From Gammaproteobacteria bacterium (GTDB lineage: Bacteria > Pseudomonadota > Gammaproteobacteria > UBA1113), in NCBI GenBank assembly GCA_021156165.1, contig JAJNBM010000007.1:1-39465 (forward strand): a DNA stretch of 39,465 nucleotides, written 5' to 3'. A model generated the notes under the pieces. The model made no database searches. It was given only the letters and a program-made list of their open reading frames with translations, and was not told the DNA's origin. Shown piece by piece: positions 26,331 through 35,134 of this stretch. Within the stretch, counting starts at the first letter, position 1, and each line of letters starts with the position of its first letter. The position numbers and the translations under genes were made by a program.

Positions 26331-26594
26331 ATGTCAAAAGGGCAATCATTACAAGACCCTTTCTTAAATGCGTTACGTAAAGAAAGAGTACCGGTGTCTA
26401 TCTATTTAGTGAATGGGATCAAATTACAAGGACAAGTTGAAGCTTTTGATCAATTTGTTGTATTGTTAAAAAACTCTCTTAGTCAATTAGTCTATAAGCA
26501 TGCTATTTCAACCATTGTGCCAGCACGTCCGGTGAATTTAAATGCGACGGCTTCTGCTGAGACGGCTACCGCCACTCAAGAAGGGGATGAATAG
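26331..26594 (+). CDS. hfq: RNA chaperone Hfq
   Basis: An 87-residue Sm-like protein. Sm1 ([29 protein letters not shown]) and Sm2 ([11 protein letters not shown]) are intact, including Gln and the YKHAIST poly(U)-binding KH. It forms a hexameric ring that pairs small RNAs with mRNAs. The C-terminal tail is short and Ala/Thr-rich, in contrast to the enteric tail. AAGGAG supports the ATG. It is followed by hflX as in the conserved miaA-hfq-hflX order, but miaA is missing upstream and a palindromic repeat lies between hfq and hflX. Confidence 0.97.
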   Translation: MSKGQSLQDPFLNALRKERVPVSIYLVNGIKLQGQVEAFDQFVVLLKNSLSQLVYKHAISTIVPARPVNLNATASAETATATQEGDE

Positions 26595-26610
26595 TTTTTG
26601 TGGGTATCTT

Positions 26611-26665
26611 GTTAGGGCAGGCGAGAGCCTACCCCTACAGAAAGGGCGGAAAACACACCGCCCTT
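26611..26665. repeat. Palindromic repeats inserted between hfq and hflX
   Basis: First GTTAGGGCAGGC-GAGA-GCCTACCCCTAC (26611-26638), an arm of the CCCCTAC family; then AAGGGCGG-AAAACACA-CCGCCCTT (26642-26665), a perfect 8-bp inverted repeat. The pair may also act as a transcription attenuator between hfq and hflX. Confidence 0.6.
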
Positions 26666-26701
26666 CCAAAATTATAAAGCGCATCAGGGGTAACCTCTTT
26701 T

Positions 26702-27802
26702 TTGAAAATCGAATCCAAACTAGAAAACAAAGCACTCTTAATTCATGTGAATTTTAACGCATCCGAAAAAATTGAAGATTTAGAAGAGTTTAAATTACTG
26801 GTTCAATCTAGCGGCTTGATTCCTCATCATGTGATACAAACCTCGCGCCAAAACCCTACCGCTAAATATTTTATAGGCACTGGCAAATTGACTGAAATCA
26901 AAGAAGTGCTAAACCACGATCCTGTTTCTGTGATCTTAGTCAATCATAATCTATCGCCCGCACAAAGTAGAAATTTAGAGCAAGCTTTAGGTTGTAGAGT
27001 CATTGATCGTACACAGTTAATATTAGATATCTTTGCCCAAAGAGCACGAACCTTTGAAGGCATGTTACAAGTCGAGTTAGCCCAATTAAAACATTTATCC
27101 ACCCGCCTTGTGCGTGGCTGGACACACCTAGAACGACAAAAAGGGGGCATAGGCTTGCGCGGGCCTGGAGAGGCGCAACTAGAAACGGACCGTCGCTTGA
27201 TAAAAAAACGCATTGCCACCATCAACAGCCGTCTAAACAAGGTCGCTGAGCAACGTAGCCAAAATAGACGTGCACGTCAAAATCAACGCACGCCTTGCGT
27301 AGCATTGATTGGTTACACCAATGCAGGCAAATCTACGTTATTTAATCGCTTAACTCGCAGCGAGGTTTATGTGGCCGATCAACTCTTTGCTACGTTAGAC
27401 CCTACCTCTAGACGCTGTTATATTCCAGGGCTAGGCAACATTATCTTGATCGATACCGTGGGTTTCATTCGCCACTTGCCTCCTGATTTGATCAAGGCAT
27501 TCAAAGCAACCTTAGAAGAAACCCTACAGGCTGATTTATTATTGCATGTAATGGATAAGCACGATCCCAAGCGCCATGAACATAAAGAAGCGGTTAAGGC
27601 CATTCTCACCGAATTAGGTGCAGGTGATTTACCTCTGTTAGAGGTTTATAATAAATTAGACTTATTACCCGACGCCGTAGCCGAAACGTACTATGATGAA
27701 AATGCTAAACCTATTAGAGTGCAACTCTCCAGCCGCAGTGGTGAGGGTATTCCTTTATTATACGCAGCACTTAAAAGTCTCCTAGGCAATACTGCAGAAT
27801 AG
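26702..27802 (+). CDS. hflX: GTPase HflX (ribosome-associated)
   Basis: A 366-residue GTPase. The N-terminal HflX domain begins NKALLIHVNFN and includes AKYFIGTGKLTEI. The linker carries RGPGEAQLETDRRLI near 155. The G domain shows G1 GYTNAGKST (about 201-209), G3 DTVGFI (about 251-256) and G4 NKLDL (about 316-320). HflX splits stalled or heat-damaged ribosomes. The start is uncertain: TTG at 26702 fits the family start, though no good ribosome-binding site is seen. Its 3' end overlaps rsmE (opposite strand) by 32 bases. Confidence 0.93.
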   Translation: MKIESKLENKALLIHVNFNASEKIEDLEEFKLLVQSSGLIPHHVIQTSRQNPTAKYFIGTGKLTEIKEVLNHDPVSVILVNHNLSPAQSRNLEQALGCRVIDRTQLILDIFAQRARTFEGMLQVELAQLKHLSTRLVRGWTHLERQKGGIGLRGPGEAQLETDRRLIKKRIATINSRLNKVAEQRSQNRRARQNQRTPCVALIGYTNAGKSTLFNRLTRSEVYVADQLFATLDPTSRRCYIPGLGNIILIDTVGFIRHLPPDLIKAFKATLEETLQADLLLHVMDKHDPKRHEHKEAVKAILTELGAGDLPLLEVYNKLDLLPDAVAETYYDENAKPIRVQLSSRSGEGIPLLYAALKSLLGNTAE

Positions 27803-28499
27803 CCAAGATTGCAATCGCCGCTGTTTCTGTGCGTAAGATGCGACTACCTAGGGCAATTGCCCTAAGCTCATTTGCACTCGCTAGACTTTCTTCTCTTTCA
27901 CTAAAACCTCCTTCACAACCCACAAATAGCGCCACCGATTTTAAGGGTGTAGTCCATAATTTTTCAGACTTCGCCGCAGCTCGGGGCGAGAGAAACAGGC
28001 GTTGTTCTGCTTCTATAGTTTGCAACGCTTCTTTGAAAGAGATAATGGGATTCAAGCGGGCTATAATGCACCGCCCCGCTTGTTGGCTCGCACTAATGAT
28101 AATTTTTTGCCAGTGATCTTGTTTATGCTTAAACTCTGCCAGGCTCTGTTTAATATTAGAAAAGTCACTCACTATAGGCGTTATTTGTGTAACACCCAAT
28201 TCAACCGCTTTTTGCAAAGTTAAATCCATATGATCTTTTCTAGAGATGGCTTGCACCAAATGCAAGGCTAAGAAAGACTCATTGTGCACGCTATAACTTT
28301 GCTGCAAAGTGACAGTCACTGCTTTTTTGCTGACTTCTGACAAAATGCCTTTAAATTCATCGCCATTGCCATTAAAAACAATCACTTCGCTGCCTATTTT
28401 TAAGCGCAACACATGCACGCTATGATGCGCCGCTGCCTCGTCTAAAGCACACTCTCCTAATGCGAGCAGTTTATTTTGGTAAAATCGTGGAATGGACAT
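27771..28499 (-). CDS. rsmE: 16S rRNA (uracil-1498-N3)-methyltransferase RsmE
   Basis: A 242-residue SPOUT-class methyltransferase. The PUA-like N-terminus begins SIPRFYQNKLLALGE and contains HHSVHVLRLKIGSEVIVFNG. The trefoil-knot C-terminus has ALFVGCEGGFSEREE and LGSRILRTETAAIAIL, where RsmE usually has GPEGG (here GCEGG) and LG-x-RILR-x-ET. It methylates U1498 in the decoding centre. The 3' end overlaps hflX by 32 bases (convergent). Confidence 0.93.
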   Translation of the reverse strand: MSIPRFYQNKLLALGECALDEAAAHHSVHVLRLKIGSEVIVFNGNGDEFKGILSEVSKKAVTVTLQQSYSVHNESFLALHLVQAISRKDHMDLTLQKAVELGVTQITPIVSDFSNIKQSLAEFKHKQDHWQKIIISASQQAGRCIIARLNPIISFKEALQTIEAEQRLFLSPRAAAKSEKLWTTPLKSVALFVGCEGGFSEREESLASANELRAIALGSRILRTETAAIAILAILQYCLGDF

Positions 28500-28512
28500 A
28501 TGCCTGTACCCT

Positions 28513-28541
28513 TTGACCCTAGATCTACAATGCAGTATGAT
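28513..28541 (+). promoter_or_regulatory. Promoter for the metallopeptidase gene
   Basis: TTGACC (28513-28518), 17-base spacer, TATGAT (28536-28541). Transcription would start near 28548, which argues against the upstream ATG at 28492 as the real start. Confidence 0.55.
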
Positions 28542-28551
28542 AGCAACTATT

Positions 28552-29271
28552 ATGGAATCATCTCAAGTTACAACCTGGCCGCCCCTATATACGGTGGAAA
28601 AAAGCAGACGTACCAAACGAGTACGGCTTAATATACATCCCCAAACCGGCTTAACCATCCATTTGCCGTACCATACACGACGGCCTGTGGACATAGACGC
28701 CTTATTAATAGAGAAGAAAGCTTGGATTTTAAAACACAGCGCCTTATTAGAACAAGCCGCTCAAAAAGACAATGTAAATTTACCCACTTCATTGTCTTTA
28801 TCCGCCATCGATGAAACGTGGCAAATTGATCATATGCAAAATTGCGCCAAACCTACGCTGTTTGCTGCCGCGGGTTCTCGCTTGGTTATTATGGATAAAG
28901 ATCTTAATATCGAACGAGCCTTTCGGCTATTACATCTATGGCTAAAAAGAAAAGCGGCTCAGCATCTTACTCCGTGGCTCAGGGAGTTAAGCCTACGCCA
29001 TCAATTGCCTTTTAATAATGTCGCTATACGCAACCAAAAAACACGATGGGGCAGTTGTTCTAGCAGCAAGAATATTCAGTTAAATTATAAAATACTCTTT
29101 TTACCTAAGGCTTTGGCAGAACATATTTTGCTGCACGAATTAAGCCATCTTCAACATTTAAATCACAGCCGCGCATTTTGGCGATTGCTGTCTGCATTAG
29201 ATCCCCATTGTCATGAACATACTAAAGCTTTAAAGACTATAGAAGCGGAATTGCCCGCGTGGTTATATTGA
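28552..29271 (+). CDS. YgjP/SprT-like (DUF45) zinc metallopeptidase
   Basis: Read from ATG 28552, 239 residues; an ATG at 28492 would give 259, but a near-consensus promoter lies between them, so 28552 (or 28538) is more likely. The zinc site is HELSHLQHLNHSRAFW, with HExxH plus a downstream His, and it is preceded by NQKTRWGSCSSSKNIQLNYK, the hallmark of YgjP/DUF45. These proteins resemble the DNA-protein-crosslink protease family and small archaeal wss1-like peptidases; the substrate is unknown. The gene is divergent from rsmE. Confidence 0.8.
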   Translation: MESSQVTTWPPLYTVEKSRRTKRVRLNIHPQTGLTIHLPYHTRRPVDIDALLIEKKAWILKHSALLEQAAQKDNVNLPTSLSLSAIDETWQIDHMQNCAKPTLFAAAGSRLVIMDKDLNIERAFRLLHLWLKRKAAQHLTPWLRELSLRHQLPFNNVAIRNQKTRWGSCSSSKNIQLNYKILFLPKALAEHILLHELSHLQHLNHSRAFWRLLSALDPHCHEHTKALKTIEAELPAWLY

Positions 29272-29363
29272 TATACTCTTCGCATCTGATTCTTAGACTT
29301 TGTTGCCTACGCCCATCTCGCATCCGTCATATGTAATATACCCTTGGTGCGCTTATGAGGATA

Positions 29364-30986
29364 TTACCAACTTGTAATTAATAATAACACCGCCAAAGCA
29401 ATCATTCCCCAGGCAGCTTGATTAGCATTCAGTAAGTCTACGCCATTTACTAACCCTAGGCTGACGCAACCGGCAATTAAAAACCCCGCTCCCAAACCGC
29501 GGCGTAACCCCAATTTTTTGTCACGCGCAAGATCTTTTTCTTCCTTATTAAATCTCTTTTCATTCTGAACTAACTTCAAGGTGTGTTGTAAAGTAGCCGG
29601 TAACTCCGGTAGGATTTTTCCCCACATAGGCAAGGTATCTTTTAAACGCCGTAGATTAGCTCTTAACCCAACTTGCTGGCGCATCCACTTTTCTAAAAAA
29701 GGATGGGCGGTAGCCCATAGATCTAAATCGGGATACAATTGCCGCCCTAAGCCTTCAATATGAAATAATGTTTTTTGTAGCAACAGTAATTGCGGCTGAA
29801 TTTCCATATGAAATTTGCGCCCAACCTGAAATAAGCGCAATAGTAACTTGCCAAAAGAAATATCTTTTAAAGGACGCTCAAAAATAGGCTCGCACACGCC
29901 CCGTACTGCGGCTTCAAACTCTTCCACCCTGGTTTCTGCAGGTACCCAGCCCGATTCTAAATGTAATAATGCAACCTGACGATAATCTCGTTTAAAAAAG
30001 GCCAAAAGATTGCTGGCTAGATAATGTTGATCGGTAGGACTTAATGCGCCCATGATGCCAAAATCAACTGCCATATAAATGGGCTCCTTGCGATTATGCA
30101 CATCTACAAAAATATTGCCCGGGTGCATGTCGGCATGAAAAAAGCAGTCTCGAAAAACCTGGGTAAAGAATATTTCAACGCCTCTTTCAGCCAGAACCTT
30201 CATGTCTACATTCAGCCTTCTTAATTCATCTATATTGCCTATGGGAACGCCATGTATATGTTCCATAACGATAACGCTAGAGGTTACATAAGGCCAATAT
30301 ATTTCCGGTACATGTAATAAAGTAGATCCATTAAAATTACGCTTCAATGCCGAGGCATTAGACGCCTCCAGGCTTAAATCTAATTCGGTTAAAGTGGTTT
30401 TTTCAAATTCGCCGACTAACTCAATCATGTGCAAATGCCGTGCCATAACGGAATAACGTTCCGCAATGCGTGCAAAGCGGTATAGTAAACCGATATCCCG
30501 GTTAATAATTTTTTCCACATTAGGCCGCAGCACTTTTACGATAACATCTTCACCCGTGCATAAACGAGCCACATGCACTTGGGCAATAGAAGCCGAGGCT
30601 AAAGCCGTTTCGTCAAAAGATTCAAAAATGGTTTCAAACGGCTCTTTATACGCTTTAGCAACTGCAGCTTTAGCATGCTCAAACGGCGGCACCTTGTCTT
30701 GTAGCAAGGCCAATTCATCGGCAATATCTTCGGGTAACAAGTCACGGCGCGTCGATAAGGTTTGTCCAAACTTTACAAAAATAGGTCCCAATTCAATTAA
30801 TGCCAACCGCAGGCGTTCTCCTCTAGCAATGTTTCTATTACAGATCCAATACCATGGATTTAAATACGCTAAAAAGCGTATAGGGGATAAAACGGGCAGA
30901 TCCAAAATAATTTCATCTAAGCCATGTTTAGCCAATACATATTGAATATGTATAAAGCGAATGAGTTGTGTAAGGGAATTATTCAT
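29364..30986 (-). CDS. ubiB: Ubiquinone biosynthesis kinase-like protein UbiB
   Basis: A 540-residue ADCK/UbiB protein-kinase-like ATPase. The N-terminal KxGQ extension motif (FVKFGQTLSTRRDLLP, about 49-64), the Ala-rich loop ASASIAQVH (about 130-138), a catalytic-loop-like HADMHPGNIFV and the DFG-type VDFGIMG are all present. Two hydrophobic helices at the C-terminus (about 497-513 and 523-539) anchor it to the inner membrane. It supports aerobic ubiquinone synthesis, likely as a lipid-extracting ATPase. The start overlaps ubiJ by eight bases. Confidence 0.95.
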   Translation of the reverse strand: MNNSLTQLIRFIHIQYVLAKHGLDEIILDLPVLSPIRFLAYLNPWYWICNRNIARGERLRLALIELGPIFVKFGQTLSTRRDLLPEDIADELALLQDKVPPFEHAKAAVAKAYKEPFETIFESFDETALASASIAQVHVARLCTGEDVIVKVLRPNVEKIINRDIGLLYRFARIAERYSVMARHLHMIELVGEFEKTTLTELDLSLEASNASALKRNFNGSTLLHVPEIYWPYVTSSVIVMEHIHGVPIGNIDELRRLNVDMKVLAERGVEIFFTQVFRDCFFHADMHPGNIFVDVHNRKEPIYMAVDFGIMGALSPTDQHYLASNLLAFFKRDYRQVALLHLESGWVPAETRVEEFEAAVRGVCEPIFERPLKDISFGKLLLRLFQVGRKFHMEIQPQLLLLQKTLFHIEGLGRQLYPDLDLWATAHPFLEKWMRQQVGLRANLRRLKDTLPMWGKILPELPATLQHTLKLVQNEKRFNKEEKDLARDKKLGLRRGLGAGFLIAGCVSLGLVNGVDLLNANQAAWGMIALAVLLLITSW

Positions 30987-31578
30987 GGTTATCCTGTAAA
31001 TATTGCGTTAGACGTACGCTTAAACGATCTACATCATGCCTAAGCGTATCCACTTCATCCATAAAATCGTTCACCTCTGCAGCAGACGGAAAATAGCGCA
31101 GTTCTTCTTGTACATATTCCGTTAGACTTACTTTAAAACTATGGATGCCTCGATTAAACCATTTCTGTAAACCCTCCACGCATCGCCCCACTGTGTGCGC
31201 TACTACATCGCCCGTATAATGTGACAGAATTTCTTCCCAATCTATGTCTAAATCATGCAGTAAATGATATGCATTTTCAGAAAACACTTGATCTCCGGTG
31301 ATATTCAGCTTCGACATATTCGACAAAGAGGACGATTTAAATAATTTCAAAAAGGTCAATAGATCGCCGCTAATAACGGCATCAGCAGCTATTTTATCGG
31401 CGGCTATAACTTCAATATTATTTTTGGTAAATAAAAAACCATAATGAAAGGGCGTTTTTTGAATATTAATTTCTAAGATTTTTCCCCGCAAGGGTTTTAA
31501 TTTTTGTTCTACTTCTTTGTCTAAGGATATATAGCGATTAATGAGGGTTTGTAATGTCGCTTGAAAAAAATAAACCAT
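30979..31578 (-). CDS. ubiJ: Ubiquinone biosynthesis accessory factor UbiJ
   Basis: A 199-residue protein. An SCP2-like lipid-binding domain fills the N-terminal half, with GDLLTFLKLFKSSSLSNMSK typical of UbiJ. The C-terminal half is helical and ends in a coiled coil (VDTLRHDVDRLSVRLTQYLQ). UbiJ organises the soluble Ubi complex with UbiK around the hydrophobic quinone intermediates. It lies 12 bases after ubiE and overlaps ubiB by eight, as in E. coli order. Confidence 0.88.
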   Translation of the reverse strand: MVYFFQATLQTLINRYISLDKEVEQKLKPLRGKILEINIQKTPFHYGFLFTKNNIEVIAADKIAADAVISGDLLTFLKLFKSSSLSNMSKLNITGDQVFSENAYHLLHDLDIDWEEILSHYTGDVVAHTVGRCVEGLQKWFNRGIHSFKVSLTEYVQEELRYFPSAAEVNDFMDEVDTLRHDVDRLSVRLTQYLQDNHE

Positions 31579-31590
31579 CGCTCTCTCCTT

Positions 31591-32340
31591 TTAGTATTTG
31601 AAACAACGGTGCAAAGCCACAATGCCCATGCTTAAATTATGATATTCACACTCATCAAAGCCCGCCTCCAATACCATTTGCTTAAGCGCTTCTTGCGGGG
31701 GGTGTTTACGTATAGATTCTGCTAAATATTGGTAACTCTCTCTGTCTTTGGCAACCGTCTGGCCTAATTTAGGTAAAATTTTAAAAGAATACGCATCATA
31801 GAGTTTTTTAACTGCCGCCGTTGTAGGAGTGGAAAATTCTAAAATCATTGCTTGCCCTCCGGGGCGCAATACGCGCCACATCTCTTGTAGTGCGCGCTGC
31901 TTATCCGTTACATTACGCAAGCCAAAGCCAATGGTCAATAAATCAAAACTATTTGCCGCAAAAGGTAAGGCTTCTGCATTTAAGGCCGTCACTTTAATCG
32001 TTTGGCTTAAACCGGCGTCGATGATTTTATCCCGTCCCACTTCTAACATGGCCAAATTAATATCGCCTAATACGACACGGCCCTGTGGCCCCATTTTTTC
32101 AGCAAAACGCTGCGCTAAATCCCCTGTGCCTCCCGCAAGATCCAAAACACGCCAATCGGGCCTAACCTGCGCCAATAAAACAGTTAGAAACTTCCACGCA
32201 CGATGTATGCCTAAGGACATTAAATCGTTCATTAAATCGTAATTGGGAGCTACCGAATGGAATACTTCACGTACCAGACGGGTTTTTTCTTCTGGACTGA
32301 CTTTTTTATAACCAAAATCGGCGTCTTTATCTACTGCCAT
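31591..32340 (-). CDS. ubiE: Ubiquinone/menaquinone C-methyltransferase UbiE
   Basis: A 249-residue class I SAM methyltransferase. The start at 32340 (MAVDKDADFGY) is chosen over the longer frame to 32412 because GAGGA precedes it and it gives the E. coli length (251). Motif I is VLDLAGGTGDLAQRF (about 63-77), motif III TIGFGLRN, and post-I sites follow. FGYKKVSPEEKTRLVREVFH is the family-specific N-terminus. It methylates 2-polyprenyl-6-methoxy-1,4-benzoquinol at carbon. It is the first gene of ubiE-ubiJ-ubiB. A palindromic repeat lies about 60 bases upstream. Confidence 0.96.
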   Translation of the reverse strand: MAVDKDADFGYKKVSPEEKTRLVREVFHSVAPNYDLMNDLMSLGIHRAWKFLTVLLAQVRPDWRVLDLAGGTGDLAQRFAEKMGPQGRVVLGDINLAMLEVGRDKIIDAGLSQTIKVTALNAEALPFAANSFDLLTIGFGLRNVTDKQRALQEMWRVLRPGGQAMILEFSTPTTAAVKKLYDAYSFKILPKLGQTVAKDRESYQYLAESIRKHPPQEALKQMVLEAGFDECEYHNLSMGIVALHRCFKY

Positions 32341-32400
32341 GAGATTTCCTCTTATAGAAGCCATATTATATACCCATCGTACTTGAAGATGCGAATGGAT

Positions 32401-32461
32401 TCGTAGGGGCAACCCCCTGTGGTTGCCCAGCTGGGGCAGGCACGGGGGCCTGCCCCTACGC
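32401..32461. repeat. Double-hairpin palindromic repeat, complete copy
   Basis: CGTAGGGGCAACC...GGTTGCCC then GGGGCAGGC...GCCTGCCCCTACG. The ends CGTAGGGGCA and TGCCCCTACG are perfect inverted repeats. It lies between ubiE (start side) and tgt (stop side), so it could block read-through from tgt into ubiE. Confidence 0.85.
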
Positions 32462-32506
32462 TGTGTCTCACATCTTTAGATATAAGTGGATATAGAAGTT
32501 AGGGTA

Positions 32507-33652
32507 TTAATTCAAAATCAATTCTCGCGCCGCCCTGCAGGTTTCATGCATAACATGAACATTGTGTATGCAGGCTAAAGCATTATATGCGATGGCTTTT
32601 TGTTTAAATAAATGATGCAAGTAACCGCGCGTATATTGTAAGCAGGTGCTACAGGCGCAATTTTCTAAAATGGGTGTGTCGTCACACGCGTAAATACTTT
32701 TTCCTATAGATAAACGATGATTCTTAAATTCGCTGGCAAACTTCAACCACTGACCCTCTTTGACTACATGACCATGATAAAGGCTGCCGTGACGTGCATT
32801 GCGTGTAGGCGCTACACAATCAAAAATATCTATACCCGCTGCAATGACATCCAAAAGATCTTGCGGCGATAACCCCACCCCCATGGTATAACGTACTTTG
32901 TCCTCTGTTAGATAATCACGGATCCACTCTATGGTTTCTACAGTTTGCGGCATATTATAACCGATGGACTCGCCCCCTATGGCAATGCCATCTAAATCTA
33001 ATGAAGCCACAAAACGCGCGCTTTCCTCGCGCAAATGCTTAAAACAACTGCCTTGAATAATGCCAAATAAAGCTTGCGGCTTTCCATAAGCTGATAAAGG
33101 ATGTTGTACGTGTATTTCTTTAGACAACAGTAACCAGCGATGGGTGCGTTCCATGATATGACGCACTAAGGCTTCATCCGCTACATCCGGGGTGCATTGA
33201 TCAAAGGCCATAATAATATCGGCGCCAATGATCTTTTGCGCCTCTATAGATGTTTGAGGCGTTAAATGCAAACGCTGACCGGTATGGGGATGAGAAAAAT
33301 GCGCGCCTTCTTCGTCGATTTTACATAATTTTTTATTTTGCGATAAACTAAAAACTTGATAACCGCCGCTGTCCGTAAGCATAGGGCCAAACCACTGCAT
33401 CATTTTATGCATGCCGCCTAATGCTTCAACCACTTTCATACCTGGTTGCGATAACATGTGGTAGGTATTGCCACCCAAAATAATTTGACTGCCTGTGGCA
33501 TGTAAGTCTTGCGGCGTCATGCTGTTGACCACTGCGTAAGTGCCTACAGGCATAAACGCAGGCGTCATGAATTCGCCATGCGCGGTTTTTACCTGCAATA
33601 CACGCGCATGGTTATGCGCATATTGTTTTATTTTTTGAGAGTGATATCCCAA
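32507..33652 (-). CDS. tgt: Queuine tRNA-ribosyltransferase Tgt
   Basis: A 381-residue TIM-barrel transglycosylase. MTPAFMPVGTYAVVNSMTPQ is the standard opening; DSGGYQVFSLS contains the nucleophile-side Asp, DQCTPD and IAIGGESIGYNMPQTVE form the active-site region, and CACSTCLQYTRGYLHHLF holds the zinc Cys residues. It exchanges guanine-34 for preQ1 in tRNAs with GUN anticodons. The start is TTG (33652) with GGTGG upstream, two bases after the tolC stop, so translation is likely coupled. The usual yajC-secD-secF neighbours are missing. Confidence 0.95.
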   Translation of the reverse strand: MGYHSQKIKQYAHNHARVLQVKTAHGEFMTPAFMPVGTYAVVNSMTPQDLHATGSQIILGGNTYHMLSQPGMKVVEALGGMHKMMQWFGPMLTDSGGYQVFSLSQNKKLCKIDEEGAHFSHPHTGQRLHLTPQTSIEAQKIIGADIIMAFDQCTPDVADEALVRHIMERTHRWLLLSKEIHVQHPLSAYGKPQALFGIIQGSCFKHLREESARFVASLDLDGIAIGGESIGYNMPQTVETIEWIRDYLTEDKVRYTMGVGLSPQDLLDVIAAGIDIFDCVAPTRNARHGSLYHGHVVKEGQWLKFASEFKNHRLSIGKSIYACDDTPILENCACSTCLQYTRGYLHHLFKQKAIAYNALACIHNVHVMHETCRAARELILN

Positions 33653-33654
33653 AG

Positions 33655-35112
33655 TTAAGTTCCACCCGCTAAGGGACCGCGTTTAATGCTGGTATCCCCT
33701 GAGGAATACATGGTGGGAGTAAAGGGTTGACGATTCTCTGTTAACCAAGTATTGATTTGTTGTAAGTCTAAGGGCGACAAAGTACCTGCCGCTTGCTTTA
33801 AGGCAATAGACGAATTGATATAGCTGTATAAATCCGTAGAATATGTGCTCCAAGCGGTATATAGATCTTGTTGCTGGTTTAATACATCCAACATCGTTTT
33901 GCCCCCCACCTGATAAGCAGCGATGATGCTGTCTAAAGCGAGCTTACTGGCCTTGATCGTTTGCTTATCGGCTTCCACTTGACTAATAAAAGCCAGGGTA
34001 TTGTTAAAGCTTTGTCTGACATTGGTCATGGTTGAAAGATAAGTGTTATTTCTGTTCTGCAAGTCCGCCTCATATAAATAGCTCGCTTGCTTTGCCGTAG
34101 CCGACACATAGCCTACACCATTTTCGAAAATGGGCACCGTTAATTGCAAGCCTACATAGGCATCGCGATTATTCACTTTGCCGGAGGGCGAGTCGCCCGT
34201 ATTATTGCCAGTATAGGTAGTCACGCCGTCGAGTATAGGCAGATGCCCTGCTTGTGCTTGTTGTGCCGCTTTGCGGGCTGCTTCCGCGGTTTGGCGTGCT
34301 GCAAGTAAACTCCAATTTTGCTTGTCGGCTGTTTGCACCCATTTGTTGACATCCGCTGGCTGCGGAGATATCAACGGTGCCGTGTTATTGCGCAAACTCG
34401 CCAACTTATCATAATAAACTCCCGTGATAGCACGCAAATTTTCTTTGGCGTTAACTACCGCTGCTTCTGCCGCGATCACGGCTGCCACCTGAGAATCGTA
34501 TTGAGCACGCGCTTGTTCCACATCGGTAATCGCGATCAAACCCACTTCAAATTTTTGTTGCGCTTCCGTATAGGTTTCGTAGTTAGCTTGTTTTTCTGCT
34601 TGCTCATACGCTAAATTATCTTCGGCATTTAACTCATTGAAATACGCTTGTGCGGTAGTGCTAATCAAGGTTTGTAAAGCGGCATTAAAAGTAGAAGCCG
34701 CGGCGCTGGCCGTGTATTTAGCGCTGCTATATCCCAGAAAAGCGACTACATCGAAGATCGGTTGGCTGGCCGAAAGTTGATAGTATTGTTGGTTATAACG
34801 ATAGGTGCCTTCACTGCCTTGCAAAGAAAATGTATTTCCAGCAGGTGAGATAACATTAGTATTAGGCGTACCTTGATTATTATAATTATTAAACCCATCC
34901 GTTGCTGTAGCCATGGCACTCGGCAATAGACCAGCACGCGCAATCGGCACTTCTTGCATTTGTGCTTGTGCATTGGCTTTGGCCGCTAGAAAAGTAGGAT
35001 TGCCTATAAAGGCATCTTGATAGACTTGCATCAGATCCGCGGCTTGTGCGAATGCCAAGGAGCTCACACTCAACAAACTTAAGGGTATACCCAAGCGCAT
35101 TATTTTTTTCAT
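33655..35112 (-). CDS. tolC: TolC-family outer-membrane efflux protein
   Basis: A 485-residue outer-membrane channel. The ATG at 35112 (MKKIMRLG) gives a clean signal peptide ending AFAQA; the frame extends upstream but without signal logic. Two outer-membrane-efflux repeats are visible: the first with ADLMQVYQDAFIGNPTFLAA and GLIAITDVEQARAQYDSQVA, the second with LLAARQTAEAARKAAQQAQ and YQVGGKTMLDVLNQQQDLYT, both ending in the periplasmic-tip pattern. It forms a trimeric exit duct for type I secretion or RND/MFS efflux. It lies in pcm-tolC-tgt. Confidence 0.92.
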   Translation of the reverse strand: MKKIMRLGIPLSLLSVSSLAFAQAADLMQVYQDAFIGNPTFLAAKANAQAQMQEVPIARAGLLPSAMATATDGFNNYNNQGTPNTNVISPAGNTFSLQGSEGTYRYNQQYYQLSASQPIFDVVAFLGYSSAKYTASAAASTFNAALQTLISTTAQAYFNELNAEDNLAYEQAEKQANYETYTEAQQKFEVGLIAITDVEQARAQYDSQVAAVIAAEAAVVNAKENLRAITGVYYDKLASLRNNTAPLISPQPADVNKWVQTADKQNWSLLAARQTAEAARKAAQQAQAGHLPILDGVTTYTGNNTGDSPSGKVNNRDAYVGLQLTVPIFENGVGYVSATAKQASYLYEADLQNRNNTYLSTMTNVRQSFNNTLAFISQVEADKQTIKASKLALDSIIAAYQVGGKTMLDVLNQQQDLYTAWSTYSTDLYSYINSSIALKQAAGTLSPLDLQQINTWLTENRQPFTPTMYSSGDTSIKRGPLAGGT

Positions 35113-35134
35113 ATAGCCCCAAACCCGTTCTTTT

